Shown here: positions 42,939-51,894 of the stretch, in pieces
Numbering within the stretch: position 1 is the first letter of the stretch
Layout of the letters: each line of letters begins with the position of its first letter
Origin: Phytobacter palmae
Lineage (GTDB): Bacteria; Pseudomonadota; Gammaproteobacteria; Enterobacterales; Enterobacteriaceae
Assembly (NCBI GenBank): GCA_900112785.1
Contig: FONB01000013.1
Span: forward strand, 62,001 to 126,000
Reading direction: 5' to 3'
DNA: 64,000 nucleotides
Notes under the pieces: model-generated
The model's input: only the letters and a program-made list of their open reading frames with translations
Databases searched by the model: none
What the model was told of the DNA's origin: nothing
Program-made: the position numbers and the translations under genes

Positions 42939-45440
42939 TTAAAGTTCCAGTTCATGTTGCAGCAGGCTGGCGATAGCGTCAGCAGAAGCAGCGCTAACCA
43001 GCGCGTTGCGGAATTCTTCATGCATAATGCGGCGCGCCAGGCGTGAGAAAATACGCATATGCTGGTCGCCTGCGGCGTGTCTGTTAAGAGTCAGCATGAT
43101 GATAAATTGCGCATCATCGTCACCCCAGCGCACCGGCGCTTTCAGGCGTGCCACGCTGATGGTGGACTGCTCAATATGTTCGGATTTACTGTGCGGAATG
43201 GCGAAGCTGAAGCCTAAGCCGGTAGAGAATACCGCCTCGCGTGCCCACAGGTCTGCCTCCAGCTTGCGTGGGTAACGGCAACGGCTTGCCAGCAGCAGAT
43301 TGTCGGTCATCCCTTTGATCACCTCCTCTTTGCTGCGCCAGTCGCTATCCAGGGTTATACATTGGGCGGTGATCAGCGGCGCGTCTTGCTGGGTCATACG
43401 GAACTGCGCCAGCAAATGCTCTACCTCCAGCGAGGTGCGGCAGGCCATCGCCTGGTTCAGCAACTGACGGCAGGCGCGGCTGTCGAGTTGCGCCATCCGT
43501 GCTTTGGCGGCGGGAATCGACGGCGCGCTCATGCTAATCTCGTCCAGCCCCAGCCCCACCAGTAGCGGCAATACTGAACCTTTCGCGCCGAGTTCACCGC
43601 ACAACCCAATCCATTTGCCCTGACGATGAACCGCCTGTACCGCGTAATCCAGTGCACGCAGGAAAGCCGGATTCAGGCTGTTGTAATGGCGGGTGACTTT
43701 GGCGTTGTCGCGGTCAACGGCCAGCAGATACTGCGTCAGGTCATTACTGCCAATACTAAAGAAATCAATCTCTTCGCAGCACTGATCGATAATGAACATG
43801 ACCGACGGTACTTCCAGCATGATGCCAAGTGGGATCTTTTCATCAAACGGAATGTGTTCATTGCGTAATTGTTGTTTGGCCTCCGCCAGCTTCTCCTTGA
43901 CCCACAGGATCTCTTCCATTGAGGAGATCATCGGGATCATGATTTTCAGGCTACCATGTGCAGACGCACGGAGGATCGAGCGTAGCTGAGTGGTAAACAG
44001 CGTGGCGTACTCTTCATAAATACGGACAGCACGATAACCGAGGAACGGATTGGCTTCGGCAGGAATATTCAGATAATCAACGGGTTTATCGCCACCGATA
44101 TCCATGGTGCGCACAATAATGCTACGTCCCTGGGCTGACTCCAGCGCCTGGCAAAAAATGTTATATAACTCGTTCTCATCCGGTGCGCAGGCACGGTCCA
44201 TATACAACATTTCGGTTCGGAACAGGCCAACGGCTTCGGCGCCATTGCCAAAAGCGGCCTGTGCTTCCACGGAGTGGGCGATATTGGCGGCAACCTCCAT
44301 GCGAAGGCCGTCAGCTGTGCGCGCTTCCCTGGTCAGCCAGATACGCTGCTGCTCACGCAGGGCTTCCTGAACACGAACCTCCTGCTGATAGTAACGGGTA
44401 ACGGGTTCATCAGGCATAACGACGATGGCGCCTGCATTGCCATCAATGTAAACCGTCTGCTGTAGCCACGGCGTCAACGCCTCAATTTCTACCCCAACCA
44501 GCGTCGGAATGTTGAATGAACGGGCAAGAATGACCGTGTGTGAGGTGGTACCGCCACTTTTTAACAGCAGCCCTTTGAGGAAAGTTTTGTCCAGTTCGAG
44601 GAACTGACTTGGCGTGAGTTCATCGGCCATACAAACCGCAGGCTGGGTAAGTTTTCCTGGGGCCGGAAAACGCTGTTCGCCGTAAATTTGTTGCAGTAAC
44701 TGGAAGCAGACGTCGCGCACATCCAGTGCGCGTTCTTGTAGGTAGCTGCTGCTGGAGCGGGCGAATTCAGCGCAAAAGTGGTTCGCACTTTCGATAATTG
44801 CCTGAGCGCAGCTTAAACCATGTGAAACACCCGTCAGCAGGTGCTGACGCAGTGAAGCGTCACCCGCCAGCGAGCGATGAGCTTCAAGGATCGCGCTGGT
44901 GGCACCGTCGCTGTCGAGCAAGCGGAACTCAATGTTCTTCACCAACAGCGTTAAACCGTTATCAAGCGCGGATTGTTCAGCCTCTATATCTTTAGCAGGC
45001 GGAAGGGAGCCCAGCGCATTGAGATCTAAGGAAGAGAGCAGAGTCAAAATGCCGCCTGCGCTACCGGCGCACACACTACGGGCGCGGAAAAGTTGCGGAT
45101 TCAGGTGCGTCAGCGACGCCGGAAGCGGTTCCAGTTCACTGTTTTTAACCTCCTCAAGCGGGGCATCACAGTGCGGAAATTCATCAACCAGCCACTGGCT
45201 CAGACGCTGGTGGGCTGACTGTTCGTCCGCACCAGAAATCAATAATCTGCAACTATCGCCTGCCAGCGTGTCGGTGCCAATCAGCGCCAGCGCGCTCTTG
45301 GCGTTGCCCTTACGGCCTGTGCGCAGATTATGCCACTCAATATGTGAGATGAAGGTATTGCACAGCGTTTCAACGTGGCTTGCCGGGCGTGCGTGGACGC
45401 CATTGGGCAGCTCACAGGTAAATTCCACAATCAGGGCCAT
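42939..45440 (-). CDS. ptsA: Multidomain PTS phosphoryl-transfer protein PtsA (HPr-EI-EIIA)
   Basis: An 833-residue fusion with the exact length of E. coli PtsA. The N-terminal HPr-like domain has its His16 in [11 protein letters not shown]. The central enzyme I domain has the phospho-His motif [12 protein letters not shown] and the PEP-site block [21 protein letters not shown]. The C-terminal fructose-type EIIA domain has its His in [10 protein letters not shown]. It can therefore carry phosphate from PEP to an EIIB partner. The divergent frw operon encodes EIIB and EIIC parts, the likely partners. The start at 45440 follows GAGAGAGG. Confidence 0.97.
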   Translation of the reverse strand: MALIVEFTCELPNGVHARPASHVETLCNTFISHIEWHNLRTGRKGNAKSALALIGTDTLAGDSCRLLISGADEQSAHQRLSQWLVDEFPHCDAPLEEVKNSELEPLPASLTHLNPQLFRARSVCAGSAGGILTLLSSLDLNALGSLPPAKDIEAEQSALDNGLTLLVKNIEFRLLDSDGATSAILEAHRSLAGDASLRQHLLTGVSHGLSCAQAIIESANHFCAEFARSSSSYLQERALDVRDVCFQLLQQIYGEQRFPAPGKLTQPAVCMADELTPSQFLELDKTFLKGLLLKSGGTTSHTVILARSFNIPTLVGVEIEALTPWLQQTVYIDGNAGAIVVMPDEPVTRYYQQEVRVQEALREQQRIWLTREARTADGLRMEVAANIAHSVEAQAAFGNGAEAVGLFRTEMLYMDRACAPDENELYNIFCQALESAQGRSIIVRTMDIGGDKPVDYLNIPAEANPFLGYRAVRIYEEYATLFTTQLRSILRASAHGSLKIMIPMISSMEEILWVKEKLAEAKQQLRNEHIPFDEKIPLGIMLEVPSVMFIIDQCCEEIDFFSIGSNDLTQYLLAVDRDNAKVTRHYNSLNPAFLRALDYAVQAVHRQGKWIGLCGELGAKGSVLPLLVGLGLDEISMSAPSIPAAKARMAQLDSRACRQLLNQAMACRTSLEVEHLLAQFRMTQQDAPLITAQCITLDSDWRSKEEVIKGMTDNLLLASRCRYPRKLEADLWAREAVFSTGLGFSFAIPHSKSEHIEQSTISVARLKAPVRWGDDDAQFIIMLTLNRHAAGDQHMRIFSRLARRIMHEEFRNALVSAASADAIASLLQHELEL

Positions 45441-45747
45441 TGCCTCTCTCCCATAACGATTACTCGTTACAGGATAAAAGGGCAACGCCTGAGGCTGCCA
45501 CGCGACAAATCTGTCAAAAACTGGATAAATGTAATGTAAGACTCAAAGTGAGATATACCTCACAAGTCGATGCGTACCTTATAAATTCCGAGAGTAAGTA
45601 AGTTATGAGGGTGATCGCATTTTTGTATTGATATTACAAAAGTCCAGTAAATGGCCTTTTTATCCACTGTCTGCACCTTATCTGATTGCCTATTGTTTTC
45701 CGCATCAACGTTATGGACATGGGCTTTCACTGGCCCGGGAGCGACTT
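45441..45747. promoter_or_regulatory. ptsA-frwC divergent control region
   Basis: These 307 bases serve both divergent operons. A perfect palindrome GTGAG-ATATAC-CTCAC at 45548-45563 lies near the middle. It resembles a CRP site, but the TCAC half is two bases too far away, so another regulator is equally possible. The rest has no feature I can name. Confidence 0.45.
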
Positions 45748-46827
45748 ATGAAAGACTTGGTGCAGATTCTGAAAAACACCCGTCAGCACCTGATGACCGG
45801 GGTTTCACATATGATCCCCTTTGTGGTGGCGGGCGGTATTTTGCTGGCAGTCTCAGTGATGCTGTATGGCAAAGGCGCCGTGCCCGATACCGCGACGGAC
45901 CCCAATCTCAAAAAGCTTTTTGACATTGGCGTTGCAGGGCTGACGCTGATGGTACCTTTCCTGGCTGCATATATCGGCTATTCGATTGCCGAACGCTCTG
46001 CGCTGGCGCCTTGTGCGATTGGCGCGTGGGTAGGAAACAGCTTCGGCGCAGGGTTTTTCGGTGCGCTGATAGCCGGCATTATTGGCGGCATAGTGGTGCA
46101 CTATCTCAAGAAAATCCCCGTGCATAAGGTATTGCGCTCGGTGATGCCCATCTTTGTTATTCCGATCATCGGCACCTTTATTACCGCAGGCATCATGATG
46201 TGGGGGTTGGGTGAGCCAGTTGGCGCTTTGACCACCAGCCTGACCGCATGGTTACAGGGGATGCAGCAGGGTAGCGTTGTGGTGCTGGCAGTCATTTTAG
46301 GACTCATGCTGGCCTTCGATATGGGAGGGCCTGTTAACAAAGTCGCCTATGCATTCATGCTGATTTGCGTGTCGCAAGGGGTTTATAGCGTGGTGGCGAT
46401 AGCCGCTGTCGGTATCTGCGTTCCGCCGCTGGGCTTAGGGTTGGCGACGCTGATTGGCCGTAAGATTTTCTCTTCTGAGGAGCGTGAAGCCGGTAAAGCC
46501 GCGCTGGTTATGGGGTGCGTTGGGGTTACCGAAGGGGCAATTCCTTTTGCCGCCGCCGATCCGCTACGCGTAATCCCATCCATTATGGTCGGCTCTGCCT
46601 GTGGTGCGGTAACGGCCGCGCTGTTTGGCGCGCAGTGTTATGCCGGTTGGGGCGGCTTAATTGTCCTGCCAGTTGTGGAAGGCAAGCTGGGGTATGTTGC
46701 GGCCGTTATCGTCGGCGCGGTGGTAACAGCGGTCTGCGTGAATGTGCTGAAAAGTCTGGCGCGGAAAAAAGTGTCTCAGGTTGGCGAAAAAGAAGACGAC
46801 CTGGATTTGGATTTTGAGATGAATTAA
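45748..46827 (+). CDS. frwC: Fructose-like PTS permease EIIC component FrwC
   Basis: A 359-residue polytopic membrane protein of the fructose-type EIIC family, with exactly the E. coli length. It shows KNTRQHLMTGVSHMIPFVVAGG at the N-terminus, AFDMGGPVNKVAYAF and the GVTEGAIPFAAADP signature near the sugar site, and an acidic tail EKEDDLDLDFEMN. ATG at 45748 follows a GGGAG-like site. It needs EIIB (frwB or frwD) and the EIIA of PtsA. A repeat element immediately follows the stop codon. Confidence 0.97.
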   Translation: MKDLVQILKNTRQHLMTGVSHMIPFVVAGGILLAVSVMLYGKGAVPDTATDPNLKKLFDIGVAGLTLMVPFLAAYIGYSIAERSALAPCAIGAWVGNSFGAGFFGALIAGIIGGIVVHYLKKIPVHKVLRSVMPIFVIPIIGTFITAGIMMWGLGEPVGALTTSLTAWLQGMQQGSVVVLAVILGLMLAFDMGGPVNKVAYAFMLICVSQGVYSVVAIAAVGICVPPLGLGLATLIGRKIFSSEEREAGKAALVMGCVGVTEGAIPFAAADPLRVIPSIMVGSACGAVTAALFGAQCYAGWGGLIVLPVVEGKLGYVAAVIVGAVVTAVCVNVLKSLARKKVSQVGEKEDDLDLDFEMN

Positions 46828-46828
46828 G

Positions 46829-47030
46829 GACCTGTCTCAGTAGGCGTAATTGGTACAGGTAGTTTGAACAAGGAGAGAGCAGAAACCGGAGCGTATACGC
46901 AGTACGTGAGGATTTCTTCGCTACGCCACTCTTCGGGCCGCCACACGCGGCGTTCAAAACGCAAACACATTTGTCTGACACTGCCCGGGTTCAAAATGGC
47001 AAGCAAAATAGCCCTAATGGAATAGGTTCT
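46829..47030. repeat. About 200-bp inverted-repeat (MITE-like) element between frwC and frwB
   Basis: The left end (ACCTGTCTCAGTAGG at 46830) and the inverted right end (ACCTATTCCATTAGG read from 47029) match imperfectly. The similarity continues inwards for about 40 bp to a shared TTTGAAC. The interior holds the palindrome GCGTATACGC and no open frame with a ribosome-binding site. The element starts one base after the frwC stop and ends 16 bp before frwB. I recall similar strings as dispersed intergenic repeats in enterobacteria, but cannot name the family. Confidence 0.7.
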
Positions 47031-47046
47031 AAGTGAGGAATGAATC

Positions 47047-47367
47047 ATGACTAAAATTATCGCAGTAACCGCATGTCCTTCTGGTGTTGCGCACACCTAT
47101 ATGGCAGCTGAAGCGCTGGAAAGTGCCGCCAAAGCCAAAGGCTGGGACGTAAAGGTTGAGACTCAAGGCTCGATTGGTCTGGAGAACGAACTGACCGCAG
47201 CAGACGTGGCGCAAGCCGATATAGTGATTCTGACCAAAGATATCGGCATCAAGTCTGAGGAACGTTTTGCGGGTAAAACCATCGTTCGCGTCAACATCAG
47301 CGATGCGGTGAAACGCGCCGACGCCATCATGAATAAGATTAGCGCGCATCTGGAGCAAACCGCGTAA
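47047..47367 (+). CDS. frwB: Fructose-like PTS EIIB component FrwB
   Basis: A 106-residue fructose-type EIIB. The phosphorylated Cys10 lies in the signature VTACPSGVAHTYMAAEAL. It has the same length as E. coli FrwB. It carries phosphate from the EIIA domain of PtsA to sugar bound at FrwC. The ribosome-binding site GTGAGGAA lies just outside the preceding repeat element. A REP-like hairpin follows. Confidence 0.96.
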   Translation: MTKIIAVTACPSGVAHTYMAAEALESAAKAKGWDVKVETQGSIGLENELTAADVAQADIVILTKDIGIKSEERFAGKTIVRVNISDAVKRADAIMNKISAHLEQTA

Positions 47368-47379
47368 CCCTTTGTTTGC

Positions 47380-47413
47380 CTGATCTGGCTTACCGATACG
47401 TAGGCCAGATCAG
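47380..47413. repeat. REP-like hairpin between frwB and pflD
   Basis: A 10-bp perfect stem CTGATCTGGC / GCCAGATCAG with the loop TTACCGATACGTAG. The ordering (GCCTGAT...TACCGATACGTAGGCC) recalls a degenerate REP unit. Confidence 0.55.
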
Positions 47414-47452
47414 CGCAGCGCCATCTGGCAATCGTATCTACAGGAGTTCCTC

Positions 47453-49750
47453 ATGACCAATCGTATTCAACGCCTCAAAGCCGCTCTGTTTCAAAACAAC
47501 CGCGAAATTTCGCTTGAGCGTGCGCTGCTTTATACCGCCAGCCACCAGCAGACGGAGGGAGAGCCGGTTATTTTGCGTCGGGCGAAAGCGACCGCGTATA
47601 TCCTTGAGCATGTTGAAATTTCGATTCGCGATGAGGAACTGATTGCCGGGAACCGTACCATTAAGCCGCGAGCGGGTATTATGTCGCCAGAAATGGACCC
47701 TTACTGGCTGCTTAAAGAGCTGGATCAGTTCCCGACACGTCCTCAGGATCGCTTCGATATCAGCGAAGAGGATAAACGCCTTTATCGCGATGTATTGTTC
47801 CCGTACTGGGAAAAACGGTCGATGAAAGATTTCATCAACGGCAAGATGACCGATGAGGTGAAGGCCGCCGTCAGCACCCAGATTTTTAGTGTTAACCAGA
47901 CGGATAAGGGGCAGGGACATATCATTATTGATTACCCTCGCCTGCTGAACCACGGGCTGGGAGAACTGTTGGCGCAGATGCGCCAGCACTGCCAACAGCA
48001 GCCGGATAACCATTTCTATCAGGCCGCGCTGTTGCTGCTTGAGGCATCACAAAGGCACATTCTGCGTTACGCTCTGCTGGCAGAGAAAATGGCGGAAAGG
48101 TGTTCGGATGCGCAGCGCCGTCAGGAACTGCTGACCATTGCCGCGAATTCCCGCCATAACATTCAGCACAGGCCGCAGACCTTCTGGCAGGCATGCCAGC
48201 TGTTCTGGTACATGAATATCATTTTGCAATATGAATCCAACGCCAGCTCGCTCTCGCTGGGGCGTTTTGACCAGTACATGCTACCGTTTTACCAGGCCTC
48301 TCTGAACCAGGGCGAAGATCCGGCATTCTTAAAAGAGATCCTTGAATCGCTGTGGGTGAAATGCAATGACATCGTACTGTTGCGTTCCACCAGCAGCGCA
48401 CGCTATTTCGCCGGATTCCCGACGGGGTATACCGCGCTGCTCGGCGGGCTGACGGAGAATGGACGCAGCGCGGTGAATGTGCTTTCGTTCCTGTGCCTTG
48501 ATGCCTATCAGAGCGTGCAGTTGCCGCAACCGAACCTTGGCGTGCGCACCAACGCGCTGATTGACACGCCTTTCCTGATGAAAACGGCGGAGACGATTCG
48601 CCTCGGCACCGGTATCCCGCAGATCTTTAATGATGAAGTGGTGGTGCCCGCCTTCCTGAACCGTGGCGTTTCGCTGGAAGATGCGCGTGATTACGCGGTG
48701 GTGGGCTGCGTGGAGCTGTCGATTCCTGGCAGAACCTACGGCCTGCACGACATTGCCATGTTCAACTTGTTGAAAGTGATGGAAATCAGCCTCTATGAAA
48801 ACGAAGGCAATAGCGCACTGACATATGAAGGACTGCTGGCGCATATTTGCGCCAAAATCAGCCACTACATCACGCTGATGGTGGAGGGTAGCAATATCTG
48901 CGATATCGGCCATCGCGACTGGGCGCCAGTGCCGCTGCTTTCTTCGTTTATCAGCGACTGTCTGGATAAGGGGCGTGATATTACCGATGGCGGTGCGCGC
49001 TATAACTTCTCCGGCGTGCAGGGCATTGGCATCGCTAACCTGAGCGACTCCCTGCATGCGCTGAATGGGTTAGTGTTTGAGCAGCAACGCTTAAGTTTTG
49101 ATGAGTTACTGTCGGTATTAAAAGGTAACTTCGCTACCCCGGAAGGGGAGAAGGTTCGCGCCAGGCTGATCAACCGCTTCGAAAAATACGGCAACGATAT
49201 TGATGACGTGGATAACATCAGCGCCGAACTACTGCGTCACTACTGCAAAGAGGTGGAAAAATACCAGAACCCGCGCGGCGGGCAATTTACGCCGGGTTCT
49301 TATACCGTTTCCGCGCACGTGCCGCTGGGTTCGGTGGTGGGAGCGACGCCGGACGGCCGTTTTGCTGGTGAGCAACTGGCGGACGGCGGCTTGTCACCGA
49401 TGCTGGGCCAGGATATGCAGGGACCGACGGCAGTACTGAAATCGGTGAGTAAACTGGATAATACACTGCTGTCGAACGGCACTCTACTTAACGTGAAGTT
49501 TACCCCTGCAACCCTTGAAGGGGAGGCGGGGTTACACAAGCTGGCGGATTTCCTGCGCGCGTTTACCCAGCTCAAGCTGCAGCACATCCAGTTTAACGTG
49601 GTGAATGCCGATACATTGCGGGAAGCGCAGCAACGCCCGCAGGATTTCGCCGGACTGGTGGTACGCGTGGCGGGCTACAGCGCCTTCTTTGTCGAACTGT
49701 CGAAGGAGATTCAGGATGACATCATTCGCCGCACCGCGCATCAACTGTGA
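47453..49750 (+). CDS. pflD: Glycyl-radical enzyme PflD
   Basis: A 765-residue glycyl-radical enzyme, the length of E. coli PflD. The radical Gly is at about 741 in VVRVAGYSAFF. The active-site Cys is at 419 in VVGCVELS with Glu421. That GCVE arrangement is typical of the dehydratase/lyase branch (glycerol dehydratase, choline lyase), not of true pyruvate formate-lyase, which has two adjacent cysteines. The usual name, formate acetyltransferase 2, is therefore doubtful. It is oxygen-sensitive and activated by PflC, which overlaps its 3' end. The natural substrate is unknown; the context suggests a polyol or sugar derivative. Confidence 0.95.
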   Translation: MTNRIQRLKAALFQNNREISLERALLYTASHQQTEGEPVILRRAKATAYILEHVEISIRDEELIAGNRTIKPRAGIMSPEMDPYWLLKELDQFPTRPQDRFDISEEDKRLYRDVLFPYWEKRSMKDFINGKMTDEVKAAVSTQIFSVNQTDKGQGHIIIDYPRLLNHGLGELLAQMRQHCQQQPDNHFYQAALLLLEASQRHILRYALLAEKMAERCSDAQRRQELLTIAANSRHNIQHRPQTFWQACQLFWYMNIILQYESNASSLSLGRFDQYMLPFYQASLNQGEDPAFLKEILESLWVKCNDIVLLRSTSSARYFAGFPTGYTALLGGLTENGRSAVNVLSFLCLDAYQSVQLPQPNLGVRTNALIDTPFLMKTAETIRLGTGIPQIFNDEVVVPAFLNRGVSLEDARDYAVVGCVELSIPGRTYGLHDIAMFNLLKVMEISLYENEGNSALTYEGLLAHICAKISHYITLMVEGSNICDIGHRDWAPVPLLSSFISDCLDKGRDITDGGARYNFSGVQGIGIANLSDSLHALNGLVFEQQRLSFDELLSVLKGNFATPEGEKVRARLINRFEKYGNDIDDVDNISAELLRHYCKEVEKYQNPRGGQFTPGSYTVSAHVPLGSVVGATPDGRFAGEQLADGGLSPMLGQDMQGPTAVLKSVSKLDNTLLSNGTLLNVKFTPATLEGEAGLHKLADFLRAFTQLKLQHIQFNVVNADTLREAQQRPQDFAGLVVRVAGYSAFFVELSKEIQDDIIRRTAHQL

Positions 49751-50594
49751 GGTCGTGGAACCGCGTAGTGATGAAATTGCACGCATCTTCAACATTCAGC
49801 GTTATTCACTGAATGACGGACAGGGGATTCGCACGGTGGTCTTTTTTAAAGGCTGCCCACATACCTGTCCGTGGTGCGCCAATCCTGAGTCAATTTCACC
49901 ACGTATTGAAACGGTGCGGCGGGAGAGTAAATGCCTGCATTGTGCGCCGTGTCTGCGCAATGCCGATGAATGCCCTTCCGGTGCGTTTGAGCGCATTGGC
50001 CGCGATATCACGCTGGGTGAGCTGGAACATGAAGTGCTGAAGGATGATATCTTCTTTCGTACCTCCGGCGGCGGGGTGACGCTCTCCGGTGGTGAAGTGT
50101 TGATGCAGGCGCCTTTCGCCACCCGTTTTTTACAGCGCATGAAGCAGCTGGGGATTCAGTGCGCCATTGAAACTGCAGGGGATGCGCCAGCCAGCCGCCT
50201 GTTGCCGCTGGCAAAAGCGTGCGATGAGGTCTTATTCGATCTCAAAATAATGGATGCTGTTCAGGCGCGCGAAGTGGTCAATATGAATTTGCCGCGCGTG
50301 ATAGAGAATTTACGGCTATTAGTCAGTGAGGGAATCCATGTGATCCCTCGCCTGCCGTTGATTCCTGGCTTTACGCTCAGTACAGAGAACTTACAGCGCG
50401 CATTGGCGTTGTTGGCATCGTCAGGCATAAAGCAGGTACACCTGCTACCGTTTCATCAGTATGGCGAACCGAAATATCGCCTGCTGGGGCTGCAGTGGTC
50501 GATGAAAGATATCCCTGCCCCATCTGAGCAAGAGGTGGCGGCACTGCGTGAGATTGCGGAATGTGCCGGATTTCAGGTAACCACAGGAGGTTAA
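49716..50594 (+). CDS. pflC: Glycyl-radical enzyme activating protein PflC
   Basis: A 292-residue radical-SAM activase (E. coli length). The [4Fe-4S] SAM cluster ligands are in KGCPHTCPWCANPE (CxxxCxxC). An extra ferredoxin-like Cys cluster follows (KCLHCAPCLRNADECP), as in activases of GRE lyases. GGGVTLSGGEVLMQ is the SAM-binding motif. The ATG at 49716 lies inside the end of pflD (35-bp overlap) behind AAGGAG, indicating translational coupling. It installs the radical on PflD. Confidence 0.96.
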   Translation: MTSFAAPRINCEVVEPRSDEIARIFNIQRYSLNDGQGIRTVVFFKGCPHTCPWCANPESISPRIETVRRESKCLHCAPCLRNADECPSGAFERIGRDITLGELEHEVLKDDIFFRTSGGGVTLSGGEVLMQAPFATRFLQRMKQLGIQCAIETAGDAPASRLLPLAKACDEVLFDLKIMDAVQAREVVNMNLPRVIENLRLLVSEGIHVIPRLPLIPGFTLSTENLQRALALLASSGIKQVHLLPFHQYGEPKYRLLGLQWSMKDIPAPSEQEVAALREIAECAGFQVTTGG

Positions 50595-50595
50595 C

Positions 50596-50952
50596 ATGGC
50601 AGTCACACCTGGACGACATCTGGTGGCAGTGACCGCGTGTGTGAGCGGCGTGGCGCATACCTATATGGCTGCCGAGAGGCTGGAAAAGCTCTGCCAGCAA
50701 GAGAAGTGGACCATCAAAATTGAAACCCAGGGGGCGCTGGGGACCGAAAATCGCTTAACGGAAGAGGATATCAGCCGTGCCGATGCGGTCTTGCTGATCA
50801 CTGATATCGAGCTGACGGGTGTGGAGAGATTTACCCAAAGTCGCTACATTCAGTCGGGTATTAGCGCTTTTCTACGGGAACCTCAGCGGGTCATAAGCGC
50901 GGTGCGTAAACTTCTTTCGGCGCCGCAGCATACCCATATTATTCTGGAATAG
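50596..50952 (+). CDS. frwD: Second fructose-like PTS EIIB component FrwD
   Basis: A 118-residue EIIB of the fructose type (E. coli 113), with the phospho-Cys15 in VTACVSGVAHTYMAAERL, clearly a paralogue of FrwB. AGGAGG directly precedes it, and it starts one base after the pflC stop. Its last 14 bases overlap the convergent yijO end. Having two EIIBs in one operon is unexplained. Confidence 0.94.
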   Translation: MAVTPGRHLVAVTACVSGVAHTYMAAERLEKLCQQEKWTIKIETQGALGTENRLTEEDISRADAVLLITDIELTGVERFTQSRYIQSGISAFLREPQRVISAVRKLLSAPQHTHIILE

Positions 50953-51799
50953 TCTTCTTTTCCGTCAACTGGCTGTGATACTGCCGACGATACTCTGAGG
51001 GCGAACGCTCCGTATTTTTTCGAAACAGGCGGCAGAAGTAGTTACTGTCGACAAACCCACAGGTGTGAGCCACCTCTTTGACTTTCAGATCGTAACCCTT
51101 CAGTAGCGTTTTGGCGTGCTCCAGCCGCGTATGGTTCAGATATTCATTAAAGCCAATGGCACCCGTTTTCTGAAACAGGTGCGAGAGGTAATTCGGCGAG
51201 ATATAAAATGCCTGGGCCACCGATTCACGGGTTAAAGGCATGGCGTAATTTTCGTCGATATAATCGCGAATGGCTTCGAAAAGCGCCTGACTACGCGAGG
51301 CCGTTTGGATTTGGCTGCCGAGCAGGTCGGCGCAGTGGCTCAGGAGGCTGGCGACGATAAGGCGAGCGGTTTGCTGTTCTTTCGGCTGCATTTGCATCTC
51401 GTGCAACGTTTGCAGCAGGAATGAACCAATACGAGGACCCCGGCGGGCGACGTGCTGTTTGGCCAGATTATGTAACTCAGCGCCGTCCCAGTGAGTGACG
51501 CTGAAACCGAGTTGCTGTTTACCGAACAGTACGCTCAGCGTAGTGACAGGCATCTGCCATTGGGGGGCATTCCAGCCGCCAGCGGGTATGTAAAGCACAT
51601 CCTGTTCGGTCATCAATGACGTCTCTCCATTGATGTTCATCTCCGTCAGCGTCCCTTCCAGCACTATTTCCAGACGCGGGAAATCCACCTGTAATGCTGA
51701 GGAGGGCGCGGGACCAGCGGCAGTCGCAAAACAGATTTTCCGTAGAGGAGTCTGGCCGCTAATCAGGCGGGTGAGCAGATGGCTGACGTCGTAATTCAT
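50939..51799 (-). CDS. yijO: AraC-family transcriptional regulator YijO
   Basis: A 286-residue AraC/XylS regulator. The N-terminal cupin-like sensor domain is followed by a C-terminal double HTH from about 185 (ESVAQAFYISPNYLSHLFQKTGAIGFNEYLNHTRLEHAK...CGFVDSNYFCRLFRK). ATG at 51799 with AAGGA upstream matches the E. coli start region. It is convergent with the frw/pfl operon and is the likely local regulator; the inducer is unknown. In E. coli eptC (yijP) lies between yijO and ppc; it is absent here. Confidence 0.9.
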   Translation of the reverse strand: MNYDVSHLLTRLISGQTPLRKICFATAAGPAPSSALQVDFPRLEIVLEGTLTEMNINGETSLMTEQDVLYIPAGGWNAPQWQMPVTTLSVLFGKQQLGFSVTHWDGAELHNLAKQHVARRGPRIGSFLLQTLHEMQMQPKEQQTARLIVASLLSHCADLLGSQIQTASRSQALFEAIRDYIDENYAMPLTRESVAQAFYISPNYLSHLFQKTGAIGFNEYLNHTRLEHAKTLLKGYDLKVKEVAHTCGFVDSNYFCRLFRKNTERSPSEYRRQYHSQLTEKKTIPE

Positions 51800-51850
51800 G
51801 ATTTCCTTTTCCGTGCGCACGAACCGCTCAACCTTAACTGGCGGCATAAA

Positions 51851-51876
51851 AAAAGGCCACACTATGTGTGACCTTT
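51851..51876 (-). terminator. ppc terminator
   Basis: AAAAGG-C-CACAC-TAT-GTGTG-A-CCTTTT, read on the minus strand, ends in a long T-run (GGCCTTTTTTTT) shortly after the ppc stop. Confidence 0.85.
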
Positions 51877-51894
51877 TACGCCGGGCTGTGAGGA

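Noticed and set aside
45548-45563. CRP site call for GTGAG-N6-CTCAC
   Set aside because: CRP requires GTGA-N6-TCAC; here the spacing between these halves is eight.
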